A stretch of DNA of 64,000 nt from Eurosta solidaginis (Eukaryota > Arthropoda > Insecta > Diptera > Tephritidae): assembly GCF_040869045.1 (NCBI RefSeq), contig NC_090320.1:117251112-117315111 (forward strand), in the 5' to 3' direction. The notes beneath the pieces were generated by a model. The model worked only from the letters and a program-made list of their open reading frames with translations, was not told where the DNA came from and did not search any database. Position numbers and translations under genes: made by a program. Position 1 is the first letter of the stretch, and every line of letters starts with the position of its first letter. Below are positions 1 to 11,090 of the stretch, in pieces.

Positions 1-355
1 TAGAGTCACCCCTGGTCCACCTTTATGGTGATATCTCGAAAAGAACTAAGCCACGCCCTTTTAAAATACTCATTAACACTTTTCGTTTGATACCCATATC
101 TACCCATTCTAGAGTCAGCTCTGGTCCACCTTTATGGCGATATCGCTAAATCGCGTCCACCTATAGAACTATGGCCCACTCCCTCTTAAAATACTCTTTA
201 ATACCTTCCATTTGATACGCATGTCATACAAACACATTCCAGCGTTACCCTAGGTTCATTTTCCTACATGGTGGTTTTCCCTTATTTTGTCTCCATAGCT
301 CTCAGCTGAGTATGTAATGTTTGGTTACACCCGAACTTAGCCTTCCTTACTTGTT
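1..355. repeat. Dispersed fly repeat, ~125 bp units
   Basis: Two to three imperfect units share the order TCACCCCTGGTCCACC, TTATGGCGATATC, CCACTCCC(T)TTTAAAATAC and ACCCATATCGTACAAACAC. The block ends with a tail reading TCTCAGCTGAGTATGTAATG followed by GGTTACACCCGAACTTAG. Units and tail recur at 1480-2001 and 4424-4675, so this is a dispersed family with internal tandem structure. There is no coding capacity. Confidence 0.8.
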
Positions 356-1480
356 ATATTCAGCTGAACAGAGTATATTAACTTTGTTCGCATAACGGTA
401 ATCCGTAACGGCATAAACTAATCGAGATAGATATAGACTTCTATATATCAAAATGATCTCGGTGAAAAAAGAAATTCATTTAGCCATGTCCGTCCGTCCG
501 TCCGCCCGTCCGTCTCTAAACACGATAACTTGAGTAAATTTTGAGGTATCTTGATGAAATTTGGTATGTAGGTTCCTGGGCGCACATATCAGATCGCTAT
601 GTAAAATTAACGAAATCGGACTACAACCACGCCCACTTTTTGATATCGAAAATTTCGAAAAACCGAAAAAGTGCGATAATTCATTACCAAAGACGGGTAA
701 AGCGATGAAACTTGGTGCGTTGACCTTATGACGCAAAACAGAAAATTAGTAAATTTTTGGACAATAGGCTTGGCACCGCCCACTTTTAAAAGAAGGTAAT
801 TTAAAAGTTTTGCAAGCTGTAATTTCGCAGTCGTTGAAGATATCATGATGAAATTTGTCAGGCACGTTGCTCCTATTACTATATGTGCGCTAAATAAAAA
901 TTAGCAAAATCGGATGACGGCCACGCCCACTTTTGAAAAAAAAATTTTTTGAAGTCATATTTTAACAAAAAATTTAAAATATTTACAGTATATAAGTAAA
1001 TTATGCCAACATGCAACTCCAGTAATGATATGGTGCAACCAAATACAAAAATAAAACAAAATTTCAAAATTGGCGTAGCTCCGCCCTTTTTCATTTAATT
1101 CGTCTAGAATACTTTTATGGCCATAAGTCGAAATAAAATTTACCAATCCTTGTGAAATTTTGTGTGTGCATAGATTCTATGACGATAACTGTTTTCTGTG
1201 AAAATGGGCGAAATCGGTTGAAGCCACGCCCAGTTTTTATACACAGTCGACCGTCTGTCCTTCCGCTCGGCCGTTAACACGATAACTTGAGCAAAAATCG
1301 ATATATCTTAACTAAACTTAGTTCACGTACTTATCTGAACTCACTTTATCTTGCGATATCAAAAATTACGAAAAATGAAAAAAATACCATAATTCTGTAC
1401 GAAATATGAAAAAAGAGATGAAACATGGTAATTGGATTGGTTTATTGACGCAAAATTTAACTTTAGAAAAAACTTTGTAA
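356..1480. repeat. AT-rich dispersed repeat with internal duplication
   Basis: No gene is supported. The block contains a CCGT-rich tract near 488 and a second, degenerate version near 1245-1275. Both are followed by the same phrase AACACGATAACTTGAG, so a unit of roughly 750 bp is imperfectly duplicated. Phrases such as CCACGCCCACTTTT recur every few hundred bases. This style is widespread in fly intergenic DNA. The family name is unknown to me. Confidence 0.6.
488..514. repeat. (CCGT)n microsatellite
   Basis: About six copies of the tetranucleotide CCGT with one interruption, embedded in the dispersed repeat. Confidence 0.85.
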
Positions 1481-2001
1481 AATGGGTGTGACACCTACCA
1501 TATCAAGTAGAAGAAAATGAAAAAGTTCTGCAGGGCGAAATCAAAAGCCCTTGGAATCTTGGCAGGAATACTGTTCGCAGTATTACATATATAAATAAGC
1601 GATACCCGACAGATGATGTTCGGGGTCACCCTGATCCACATTTCGGTCGATATCTCTAAAACACATATACAACTAAGGGCCACTCCCTTTTAAAACCCTC
1701 ATTAATACCTTTAATTAGGTACCCATATCGTACAAACACATTATAAAGTCACCCCTGTTCCACCTTTATGGCGATATCTCGAAAAGGAGTCCACCTATAG
1801 AACTAAGGCCCACTCCCTTTTAAAATACTCATTAACACCTTTCATTTTATACCCATATCGTCCAAACACATTCTAGAGTCACCCCTGGTCCACCCTTATT
1901 GCGATATCTCGCAAAGGCGTCCACCTATAGAACTATGGCCCACTCCCTTTTAAAATACTCATTAACACCTTTAATTAGGTACCCATATCGTACAAACATA
2001 T
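1480..2001. repeat. Tandem ~130 bp repeat units
   Basis: Same family as the first 240 bases. The phrase TTATGGCGATATCTCG near 1767 recurs as TTATTGCGATATCTCG near 1897, giving a period of about 130 bp. An older unit lies at ~1621-1740. The array stops where the ~650 bp direct repeat begins. Confidence 0.75.
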
Positions 2002-2668
2002 TTAGCTACACTGGTATGGATGCAGTACGACTCACCTGTTGTATATGTACTCCTGCTGTGAAGATAGTGGGACTTGCACTGATATTTGCGGCACGCTCCT
2101 CAGTACTAAATGCAGTATACTGAATGTGAAAAACGCTTCACTAATCATACCGGCAATAATGCTTTTAAAGCTGGGAATGTAATGGCGAAATATGTATGTA
2201 TAAACGAAACTCTCACTTGTTAAGTACTGGCTTGAATGTTTATCTTGCTTATTTAATCTGCTTTCTTTTCCAAGGTTTGTAACTTCCAGGTGATGTATTT
2301 GGGTTGTTTGGTGGTTTAGTCACATTCGTTGTGTGATATTCAACAAAACATTGTTATGACAGTGCGATATTAATGCATAAACACTTGCATTTACTTATTT
2401 ATTGGTTTGTTTGAAAAAGCTCTAATCTTTTGTACAAGAAAATAACACCAGAATTATTATAAAATGCAAATAACAAAATGCCAATGAAAAAATGTATAAA
2501 CTTGCTAATTCGCACGATAGCAAAAATATGTAATAAGCAAAAGTATTGATTTGCATAGAAAAAGGAAATTTTACAAAAACTGTGCTGTTGAGATGACAAT
2601 GATCAAATTTTATGTATACACAAAAGGTGGTGGTTTTTTGACAGGTAGCGATCCTGCCGGATATACTA
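2002..2668. repeat. Direct repeat copy A, likely LTR
   Basis: This sequence is nearly identical to 3495-4114. It starts TTAGCTACACTGGTATGG and ends around GACAGGTAGCGATCC plus a short variable tail. The two copies bracket a BEL/Pao reverse-transcriptase fragment, so they are best read as LTRs of an internally deleted BEL element. Copy A holds two short segments, near 2513-2535 and 2573-2592, that copy B lacks. The exact LTR termini are unclear. Confidence 0.65.
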
Positions 2669-3104
2669 AAATCCGAGACGTATGTTGACGATATTTTATC
2701 TGGCAGTCATGATCTCCAATCAGCCGAGCAATCCCTAACAGAGACTATAGATGCTCTCAATTCAGCCGGCTTTCCCCTAAAAAAAGATCACGGCAAACCA
2801 TCCCAACATCCTACAAAAAATATCGAAAACTGATCTGCTGGAAACTAACTTTCTCGAGTTCGAAAAGACTAGCACCGCCAAGACCCTGGGCATCCAGTGG
2901 AACGCCCTAACGGATACATTCTCGTATACCGTCGACTCAAATCCGGCATCCACTGCAGCCACGAAGCGGCAAATCCTCTCCTCCTTTGCGAAACTTTTCG
3001 ATCCCGCAGGGTGGCTGACGCCCATAATGATCCAAGCGAAGATGCTCATGCAAGAATTGTGGTTAGACGAAACCTGGTCCTCCGGCTCGAAAGACCATGT
3101 CTAA
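2669..3104 (+). pseudogene. BEL/Pao reverse transcriptase fragment
   Basis: Translation with one or two frame changes gives the YVDD catalytic box near 2683-2694, then SAGFPLKK, FLEFEKTSTAKTLGIQWN and FAKLFDPAGWLTPIMIQAKM. These are hallmark blocks of the BEL/Pao RT and the RT-RNase H connection. Everything 5' of the YVDD box and 3' of the connection is missing. The fragment is relatively GC-rich and is a different family from the BEL element at 22233-35998. It lies directly between the two ~650 bp direct repeats. Confidence 0.85.
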
Positions 3105-3494
3105 GCTTTCGCCATTCGGCGGGCGAATAGTTTTTTTGCTATTATATTATTTAAGTGGACTGTGTGTTATTTTAGAGAGGGAGGTTGCTATGCACCTGTT
3201 ACACGTTTTATTTATTCATTGGGGGCGAGCACTGGGGGGCTCCAAGGTATTGGCTGCGGGTTGAGCCACCTTGTTTTGCTTTGAAAAACCCCGCTTTGGG
3301 ATAAAAAACTTAAACTATGTCTTGAACTATGTCTTCACTAACCAGTTGAGAATTACAAGCACACTCAATGGCTAATGAAACAAACGAACGAAAAATGTTC
3401 ATAGTTTAAGTCACTTAAACATACTCGCCCGCCTAGACGGCTTAGTCGTCTAGTGAAATTTCCATACGAGCCAGTTATCCGGCACGAAGGACCA
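3105..3494 (+). other. Non-coding tail of deleted BEL element
   Basis: No ORF. This is probably the 3' untranslated part of the deleted BEL element. It includes a short purine-rich stretch (GGCACGAAGGACCA) immediately before direct repeat copy B, which could be a remnant polypurine tract. Confidence 0.4.
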
Positions 3495-4114
3495 TTAGCT
3501 ACACTGGTATGGATGCAGTACGACTCACCTGTTGTATATGTACTCCTGCTGTGAAGATAGTGGGACTTGCACTGATATTTGCGGCACGCTCAGTACTAAA
3601 TGCAGTATACTGAATGTGAAAAAACGCTTCAGTAATGATACCGGCAACAATGCTTTTAAAGCCGGGAATGTAATGGCTAAATATGTATGTATAAACGAAA
3701 CTCTCACTTGTTAAGTACTGGCTTGAATGTTTATCTTGATTATTTAATCTGCTTTCTTTTCCAAGGTTTGTAACTTCCAGGTGATGTATTTGGGTTGTTT
3801 GGTGGTTTAGTCACATTCGTTGTGTGATATTCAACAAAACATTGTTATGACAGTGCGATATTAATGCATAAACACTTGCATTTACTTATTTATTGGTTTG
3901 TTTGAAAAAGCTCTAATCTTTTGTACAAGAAAATAACACCAGAATTATTATAAAATGCAAATAACAAAATGCCAATGAAAAAATGTATAAACTTGCTAAT
4001 TCGCAATAAGCAAAAGTATTGATTTGCATAGAAAAAGGATGACAATGATCAAATTTTATGTATACACAAAAGGTGGTGGTTTTTTGACAGGTAGCGATCC
4101 GGCAGGATCTACTA
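3495..4114. repeat. Direct repeat copy B, likely LTR
   Basis: Same sequence as 2002-2668 apart from scattered substitutions and two deletions totalling about 40 bp. With copy A it frames the BEL RT fragment. It is called as the 3' LTR of a deleted BEL element. A segmental duplication of an unrelated element is the alternative. Confidence 0.65.
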
Positions 4115-4423
4115 TGCAATTGCGGGGAATTCCATTTGGTGGATTTGCGCGATGGAGGCTGCCACACGTCCATGAGGAGACCCAATGGGAACTTTAAAGT
4201 TAGATACAGTGCATTGATTCTAGGGATACTTTAATATAAAAATACAATTGAATAATCGAATACAATGCAAGATACGGGTTATATATAAATTCATAGATAT
4301 TCGATACAATACAATTCAATAATCGAATATAATACCGAGTACGGGTTAAATATTTAAATTCCTAGAGATACGTATAAAAAAGGAGGGAGATGGGACGGGT
4401 GACAGCCTACACCGCGTAACCAA
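4115..4423. repeat. AT-rich spacer with imperfect tandem repeat
   Basis: No gene. Around 4235-4365 a ~65 bp unit containing AATACAATT..AATAATCGAATA followed by GGGTTA and TAAATTC is present twice in tandem. The rest is featureless. Confidence 0.5.
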
Positions 4424-4675
4424 CATTATAAAGTCACCCCTGGTCCACCTTTATGGCGATATCCTGAAATTGCCTCCACCTATAGAACTATGGCGCACTC
4501 CCTTTTAAAATACTCTTTAATACCTTCCATTTGAAACCAATGTCATACAAACACATTTCAGGGTTACCCTAGGTTCATTTTGCTAAATGGTTATTTTCCC
4601 TTATTTTGTCTCCAAAGCTCTCAGCTGAGTATGTAATGTTCGGTTACACCCGAACTTAGTCTTCCTTACTTGTTT
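4424..4675. repeat. Dispersed fly repeat, second copy
   Basis: Matches the first 355 bases, including the tail GGTTACACCCGAACTTAG followed by TCTTCCTTACTTGTT. From 4676 to about 4840 I recognise nothing. Confidence 0.75.
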
Positions 4676-5064
4676 TTTGGTTATTTTCCATTATGAATTC
4701 CTGATCACTCAATTCGCGTACTTTCTTTATAAAGCTGATTGCAGTGTTTCTTTTTTGTATCCATGGGTGATTAGAATGATAGTTAATCATTCGCGACGAA
4801 GCTACAGCTTTTGCATACCAATTCGTTTTTATCCGATTTCCCACCTAATCTGGGGTGTTATGCGGACCGTGCCTATTAGACGATTTGCAGCCAGGGGATA
4901 AATTCGGCTGTATTCGGACGGAGCCTTCCCGATACCGGGCCACCTCGGGAAGTATTTATGGCCTTACCACAATAAGGGGCGCTGCTGTGGCGAACGGTTC
5001 TTTCCCCGTATATAATACTGGACCGCTGAGCCCGCCTTGTCGGGCAGGTGGTCGTACGACCAAG

Positions 5065-5676
5065 ATGAACGACTCATTACCTGATTGTAATAAGGACGAT
5101 GTAAAGAGGAGGACTGAGTCGCAACCCAAGGACGACAAATACGAATTAAGCGATGCGTCGGACTCGGGGAGCGAGAGTAGTGCTGATTCAATGAACTCCG
5201 TGTTGGAGAAGCACACAAATGAAAACAGAGTAGAAGAGTGGAGAAGGGTACGGAGCAGAGGAAGTAAAAGAGCTCTCTCGCAGTACCGTGCAGCACTAAG
5301 AATTGCACAACGCTTGGGAGCAGTGGTCGACCCAACAGAAGTGGAGATCGAGCGCTTGGAATGGGCCCATGAAGTGGTAGAAGTAGGTCGAAGGCAGTTC
5401 AAAAGGTTTGCTGCGAGAAACCCTCGGTTCTGCAACCAATACGAGGAAGAAGAAGCTCCGAATGGCAGAATGAAGAGGCAACGTTCGGCGGAAGGCGATA
5501 AGCCTGCTTTCAAGAGGCAGAAGGGACCCAGTCCTAGAGCCTCGAGGCAGGGCAGTCGCATAGACAGGAAAAGTAGGCACAAAGCTGTAAGAAAGATGGG
5601 CTCCAATAGCGAGGTAGCAACTACCTCGAAAGCTGCGAGTCAAAAGGAAGTTCGAACTACGGAAGTAGGAGATAAG
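5065..5676 (+). pseudogene. Loa LINE ORF1, N-terminal part
   Basis: The open frame actually runs from 4855, but the first plausible ATG in it is at 5065. The product is hydrophilic and rich in Lys, Arg, Glu and Ser, with an acidic serine-rich stretch (SDASDSGSESSADS) and a basic region (KRQRSAEGD, RKSRHKAVRK). That composition suits an RNA-binding LINE ORF1 protein. The frame is cut at 5677 by the 5' LTR of the copia element and resumes after 14100 once the 5 bp duplication is discounted. The remainder of ORF1, including the recognisable domain, is at 14101-15077. Confidence 0.7.
5672..5676. repeat. Copia target-site duplication, left
   Basis: ATAAG immediately before the 5' LTR is repeated at 14096-14100 immediately after the 3' LTR. 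Five bases is the expected length for Ty1/copia integration. Confidence 0.85.
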
Positions 5677-5849
5677 TGTTGAGGTGTAAAATAGAACGAT
5701 ACCTCATACTATTAAATACAACTCTTCTACGTATACTACCATATATATTCTGTCAAATAAAATGAAATTTTTATACTCTCTTCCGGTTTGTACTACCATT
5801 AAACGTGTCGTGTTTTTATTCACTGCCTGAAATATTTAACTTTACTACA
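5677..5849 (+). repeat. Copia 5' LTR
   Basis: 173 bp, TGTTGAGG...CTACA. It is about 98% identical by eye to 13921-14095. It contains an AT-rich AATAAAATG stretch that may include the polyadenylation signal. Confidence 0.9.
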
Positions 5850-5860
5850 GGTTATGGGCC
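5850..5860 (+). promoter_or_regulatory. Copia primer-binding site
   Basis: GGTTATGGGCC directly follows the 5' LTR. It matches the site complementary to the anticodon-side half of initiator methionine tRNA used by Drosophila copia to prime minus-strand synthesis. Confidence 0.8.
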
Positions 5861-5980
5861 TATAATACGCAAAAATAATATATCCCTTAATTAGAAGAGT
5901 GAATTTGCAGTACGGCTTAGTATGTAATAAACGCGGATCGACTGTTGTTTAATAAATAACCGGAGATTGAGCTCGCGAAA

Positions 5981-6278
5981 ATGGCGACAAACGCTTTAAC
6001 TTTTCCCTTCGAGAAGCTGAAAGGTCGGGAAAACTTCGACATCTGGAAGCGACACGCAAAATCGTATCTCATCATTAAAAACTACTGGAAGGTGGTTGAA
6101 AGTGAACTACCTGCAGATGCTTGCGAAAAGGGTAAGAATAATGATGAACGTGCACTTGCTGAAATAACATTAATGGTAGAACCAAACAATTTTTCTCATA
6201 TTGCCACTGCCACTACGGGACATCAAGCATGGAAAGCCTTATTTGCTGCATATGAGGACACGGGCCTCACCGGTAAAG
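5981..6278 (+). pseudogene. Copia Gag, N-terminal part
   Basis: Starts at ATG 5981 with MATNALTFPFEKLKGRENF, followed by DIWKRHAKSYLI and AEITLMVEPNNFSHI. This is the usual copia-type capsid start in which a Trp-containing 'W..R....L' block precedes a UBN2-like Gag region. The frame is interrupted after GLTGKVEL by the 3' tail of the reverse-strand LINE. The rest of Gag resumes near 10190. The predicted product is a capsid protein that would assemble cytoplasmic virus-like particles. Confidence 0.85.
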
Positions 6279-6623
6279 TGGAATTATTATTATTATTATT
6301 ATTATTCTTTATTCGGTCTATGATAACAATATCTTACAGACTAGAAATATACAAGAAATTACTTACTGACTAAATTGGCTGGAATTGAGTACTAGGAATA
6401 AAACGAGGTAATCTTATCGACAAACTGGGATCTCGGCATTGCGAAATCGAGATCAAGCGGTTTGTAAATATTGCTAATTTCAGTGACAGCCCTAGTAATG
6501 GGCGCGAGATAGTGGTAATTAGATTTAACTGTAGTAAGATGGAAAGGGTAGTGGGAACGTAGGATGTGATTTGGGACATTGAAGGAAAGTTGATCGAGCA
6601 GATTCACGCAATCAATTAAGCCA

Positions 6624-7811
6624 TTAACAATGTCGAAAATGAACATTATCGAATTCGAAATTCGAAAAGGCCTTAGGGATAACTGTATTCACATGACTGA
6701 TAAAGGTAAAACCAGAGTCAAATAGAACGCCTAGATCAGAAAATACCTCAACTGAGGACAGTTGAGTGTTAAGAATCGAGTAAGTTGAATTTATACGATT
6801 ACGCGTACGCGACAAGGTTAAGTGAAAGCATTTTTTTATGTTAAGCAACAGATTGTTTTTGAGACTCCAATCAGTAAGATTGTTGAGTTCATTTTGAAGC
6901 CGAAGCGCGTCAGCCACGCAGGTAACTCTAGAATACAATTTCAGGTCATCAGCACAGAGAAGAAATTGCGAGTGATTAAAGCAGGACCGGATATCATTGA
7001 TAAAAAAAACAAAAAGAAGCGGGCCTAGAGTACTACCCTGCGGTACTCCGGAGGTTACCACAAAAGAGTAAGACGCAGTACCATCGACTTCTACAAACGT
7101 TGTTCTGTTCGTGAGATAGGATCGCAACCACAGAAGAAAGACTGAATGGAAACCAAGGAACTCAAGCTTGTGTAATAAAATATCATGAGAGACTGTATCG
7201 AAGGCTTTAGAGAAATCGGTGTAAATGGTATCCACCTGAGATCCACTCTTAAAGGCCGACAAACAGTACTCTGAAAAAACCGCAAGATTGGTTACGGTGG
7301 AACGGCCACAGACAAAACCATGTTGGTTGGGATCAATAATTTCTTTAACTGCGAAGAATAACTTATCTTTTACAACCTTTTCAAAAAGTTTTGAGAAGGT
7401 GGTTAATTTTGAGATTGGACGGTAATTTCTGACATCATTCTTGTTACCAGATTTGTGGATGGGTGTAATAGAGCTCACCTTCCATTTGTCGATGAAAATA
7501 CCGGAGGAAAGGGAAAGGTTAATTATCTGAGATAAAGGGACAGCTAGGGATGAGCAGCATTTCTTAAGGAAAAAAGAGGTGAAGCCATCGGAATCATTTT
7601 TATAAGACAGTTTTAAAGCAGAGATACCATTCTGTATATCCAAGTCAGTGATGCAAAGTGCTCCAAAATCAACGCAATGTGAACCAAGATAATCACCGTA
7701 ATAATTATAAGTGCCAACGCCAGCATCATTTACAAAATTGGACTTGAAAAAAGAAGCGAAGAGAGTTACGCTGTCATGCAGAGAAGAGGAGGAAAGACCA
7801 TCCAGAGTCAT
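6624..7811 (-). pseudogene. LINE reverse transcriptase (ORF2 C-terminus)
   Basis: A 395-residue frame with classic non-LTR RT blocks: YRPISKLTTFSKLFEKVV, IYTDFSKAFDTVSHDILL, SGVPQGSTLGPLLFVFFIND and the catalytic LLCADDLKLY, where A-D-D is the active-site motif. The thumb region follows (LNIKKCFHLTLSRTRN). The frame ends just inside a probable C-terminal tail at 6624. The upstream part of ORF2 is in other frames (7840-9058), so ORF2 is broken by frameshifts. It would copy the LINE RNA by target-primed reverse transcription in the nucleus. Confidence 0.9.
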
Positions 7812-7839
7812 ACAGCTAGGAATATTCGAGCTTCCTTTC

Positions 7840-9058
7840 TTAGAACGGATAGTTCCAGAATGCTTTGGGATTGGACTTTAACTCATCCTCGTACCGAGAT
7901 ATATAATTGTTATAGAGAGTTTTATCAAGTTCATTGAATTCTTTACTAAGGCTGATATACTTTTCTCTGAAGCTAAAATCGTTTGTGGACATGAAAAGTT
8001 TATAATATTTATTTCGTTTGTTCTTCAGTCTTTTAAGCCTTCTCGTATACCAAGGTAACTTATGTCTCCGAGGAGGGATCAGATTAAGGTTAGAGTTTAA
8101 GACCAAGTAAATTTGTTCAAGAAACATCTCACAGCACTCAGCAACATCACGCGAAAGAAAAATAGAGCTCCAATCAATTTCGTTGAAGATTGTATTTAAA
8201 GAATAGTAATCAGCATTTCTGAAGTTTAAAGACTGGGAATCGAATGTGTAGATTGCAGGAAATGTACAAAACTGAAGGGATAAAAAGAGCGGCACATGGT
8301 GCATATCAGATCAGGTTTACAGATAGGGAAATTACACTCTTGTAACTGAAAGATCAAGTTCTCATCAATGAATAACAGGTCAAGGAAGTTACCAAGCATG
8401 TTGGGAATATAATTAATTTGGGATAGATTAATGCTGGAAAGAATATCTAGAACATGGATCTCATGTGGAAGGCTAGCATTAGAGGCAGTTAAGACACCGT
8501 TCATAAGCAGGTCAGACCAAACGATCTTGTTTAAGTTAAAATCACCCAGTATGCAGAAGTGGTCATCTTCATGGTTTTCATAGATACGTAAAATGTTATT
8601 GATATGTAGTGCATATAAGTGTTCAGAACTGATAGGCGGAATGTAAGATACGCAGATAAACAAGCTACCAAAGGTGCCGAAGATGCGGACACACAGTTGA
8701 TCTAAAAGCGAATCTGCGTTTCCAAGAGCGACGACTGACGACCTTAACGAACGTTTTACCGCAATTAAGACACCCCCACCCCTACTACAGCCTGTTTTTT
8801 CGCATCCCTATCCTGACGATAAATATGAAAAATATTCGGATCAAAAAACTCTGCATCAAAAAAGTCACTAGTTAACCATGTTTCAACTAGCACAAAAACA
8901 TCGAACTCACACCGAGACGTGAATAAAAATACTTCTTTAGCCTTAGTACGCATTCCAGAGATATTTTGGTAATAAATTTTAAGAAGCTTAAGATTATCAA
9001 TATTATTATAATCAGAAAGACAAGGAGTATTAACTACGCTGTTATTTAAGTCGGTCAC
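7840..9058 (-). pseudogene. LINE endonuclease and linker (ORF2 N-terminus)
   Basis: Three frames read in order on the minus strand. 9058-8765 has LKIYYQNISGMRTKAKE and VFVLVETWL, which are the Asn and Glu positions of APE-type endonucleases. 8663-8226 has CILGDFNL, the Asp/Asn motif. 8304-7840 carries the end of the endonuclease (MHHVPLFLSL, the His site) and a Lys-rich linker. The catalytic motifs are visible but lie in different frames, so at least two frameshifts have accumulated. A neighbouring RT follows. Confidence 0.85.
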
Positions 9059-9059
9059 T

Positions 9060-10161
9060 TCAGTTCCTTGGGACGTTACGAAATGGCTGGACGTTTATCC
9101 CAGTTGGCCATAGGTTGGGATCTAAAAGCAGACTGTAGAATTCGGGAGACACGCCCAGTTTAAAATTAATCTTCCGTAGACTCTGAAGCGGGGTGTCCTT
9201 CTTAACTAATTTGTAGCAAGAAATAAATTGATCATCGATACCAGAGTGCTTCTTTACATAATCAACAATCATATCTTCAGACACCGATGGTTTAAACGAA
9301 GACAGATGCACCCATTTTCTAATTACGGCTACTTCTAGCTCTGTTGAAGCATTTCGACCAACCACACGATTATTAAAATTGACACCATTAATGTGACGCG
9401 CAGTAATATGATTATTTTGCTTACCGTCAGACTGTTGAGGTGCTTTGGTGGTATGCAAATTAACAACAGTTGCCTCTTCTATATTATTAGAATGTTGAGA
9501 GATCGGAGTCAAGGTAGAAGCGCCAGAGAGAAGATCGGCCGCAGAGTTATCAGAAATATACGGCACAGTAAGAAGAGTATGTGATGCAGATGCCGACACC
9601 GAGGCGTTGTTGTTGGGACAACTTGCAATAGATGCGACGTTGGCATCAGCAATAGACGAGAAAGTGGAAGGCGATGATGGCATAAAAGCATTGCAAGCAG
9701 ACATGTTATTGTTTTTGTTTGGGGGTGGATTTTTAAAATTTTTTAAATTTGCTTCATTCAGAAAACAAGTAAGTAAGACCTGAAGTCCCTTGACCTCACT
9801 TGCCAGAGCAGTTAACAATTCGTCTTTCTGTGCTATACTTCGGTGTAATACGGAAAAACAATCAAGCATGCTATCCATTTTTTTGCAGGTTGTCGTTAAC
9901 TGATTTTAGATCAGTTATAAGAGTATTAATACTCGCGTTCTCTTTAAGAAGAGCAGCAAGTGTATTAGCTGTCGCTGTTTGACTCATTTGCTCACTATTA
10001 TTGTTGATGTAGTTGGCGTTAGTATGCTCGCTATTATTATTGATGTTGTTGGTACTGCCGTTGACTTGCAAATTATTATTATTGATATTGACGCTGTTGT
10101 TGTTGTTGTTGTACAGCGAAGACCATTTCAGCCTCACGATGAACGACAGCACAATCGCCAC
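9060..10161 (-). pseudogene. LINE ORF1 (Asn-rich, coiled-coil-like)
   Basis: Two overlapping frames, 10161-9871 and 9878-9060, join across an A-run where a one-base shift has occurred. The first part is an Asn-rich stretch encoded by AAT/AAC repeats, followed by a heptad-like helix (NTLAALLKENASINTLITDL). The second continues the helix (KDELLTALASEVKGLQVLL) and ends in a folded region with WVHLSSFKPSVSEDMIVDYV and LYDPNLWP-like residues seen in CR1/Jockey-type ORF1 proteins. The likely role is an RNA-binding ORF1 partner. No ATG is visible at the far 5' end. Confidence 0.75.
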
Positions 10162-10189
10162 AAATATATATGTTGAAACAGTTAGTTCA

Positions 10190-11090
10190 GTGCAAGCTTT
10201 CTGACTACGTATCAGTATAAGAGTATGTGAATTCGATTGTCATGACGTCACTGAAAGTGAAGAACGCTGGACTCAACATAGATGATGAACTCACTGCATC
10301 GTTAATGTTAGCAGGGCTGCCAGGTGATTTTCGTCCACTAGTGTTAGCCGTGGAAAATAGTAAAGAAACACTCACAATTGATAGTGTAAAAACTCTTTTG
10401 TTACAAGACGCTAAGTTCGATAACAATGATAAAAATGGTGAAAATGCCCTTTATTCAAAGGACAAGTGCAGCTCTAAAAATAAATCAAATCAATATCGAT
10501 GCCACTCTTGCAAGCTAATTGGTCATTTTGTAAGAAACTGCCCTAATAAATCAAAACGAGATGGCAGCACGAGAAAAGGCAAAAATGTATTGTTTACATC
10601 TCTGCTTTCGAATGACATTCGTAAAGATGAATGGTTTGTTGATTCGGGCGCGACGTCGCATATGACAAGAAATTGCAATGCGATTGTAAATAAAGTGCCT
10701 GTGGAAAACAAAAATATTTTAGTTGCTAATAATCAAACTATAAAAGTTAAAGCAAAAGGTGACATAAATATGTGCTTGTTCGCAAATAACTCACAAACTG
10801 ATGCTGTAATAAAAAACGTTGAATATGTGCCGGAGTTGTGCGCAAATCTCTTGTCGGTGAGACAAATGACCAAAAATGGAAATACAGTTATATTTGAAGG
10901 TGATGAATGCAAAATTTATAACAAAAGGCAAAATTTAATAGCAATAGAAAATGCTGTGAACGATCTCTATCGTTTAAATTGTGACATTTTATACAATCAA
11001 GAAGTGAATACACAAAGTGTTTTTCTGACTCAAAATGATTATGAATTGTGGCATAGAAGAAAATGGGTCATATTTGCCCTGAGCATTTAA
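10190..11090 (+). pseudogene. Copia Gag C-terminus and protease
   Basis: Gag resumes with EYVNSIVMTSLKVKNAGL and LMLAGLPGDFRPLVLAVE. A CCHC zinc knuckle follows (CHSCKLIGHFVRNC, perfect CX2CX4HX4C), then the aspartic protease box WFVDSGATSHMT, and the start of the GAG pre-integrase region (YELWHRR). The D-S-G protease triad is intact. An in-frame TAA lies just before EYV. The frame ends at 11090, where it should continue into the pre-integrase domain, because of a frameshift. Confidence 0.9.

Larger units (their letters stand above)
6279..10188 (-). mobile_element. Jockey/CR1-group LINE nested in copia gag
   Basis: A near full-length non-LTR element on the minus strand. It has an Asn-rich ORF1 at the right, an endonuclease and RT toward the left, and a 3' tail of AAT repeats (read as ATT repeats at 6279-6303 on the plus strand). 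It has no RNase H. That architecture and the RT motifs fit the Jockey/CR1 group. I cannot place the clade more finely. The 5' boundary is estimated from where copia Gag resumes. No clean target-site duplication was seen. Confidence 0.85.

Noticed and set aside
4956..5606. Long reverse-strand ORFs opposite Loa ORF1
   Set aside because: These are shadows of the Lys/Glu/Ser-rich plus-strand frame. They have no recognisable domains.
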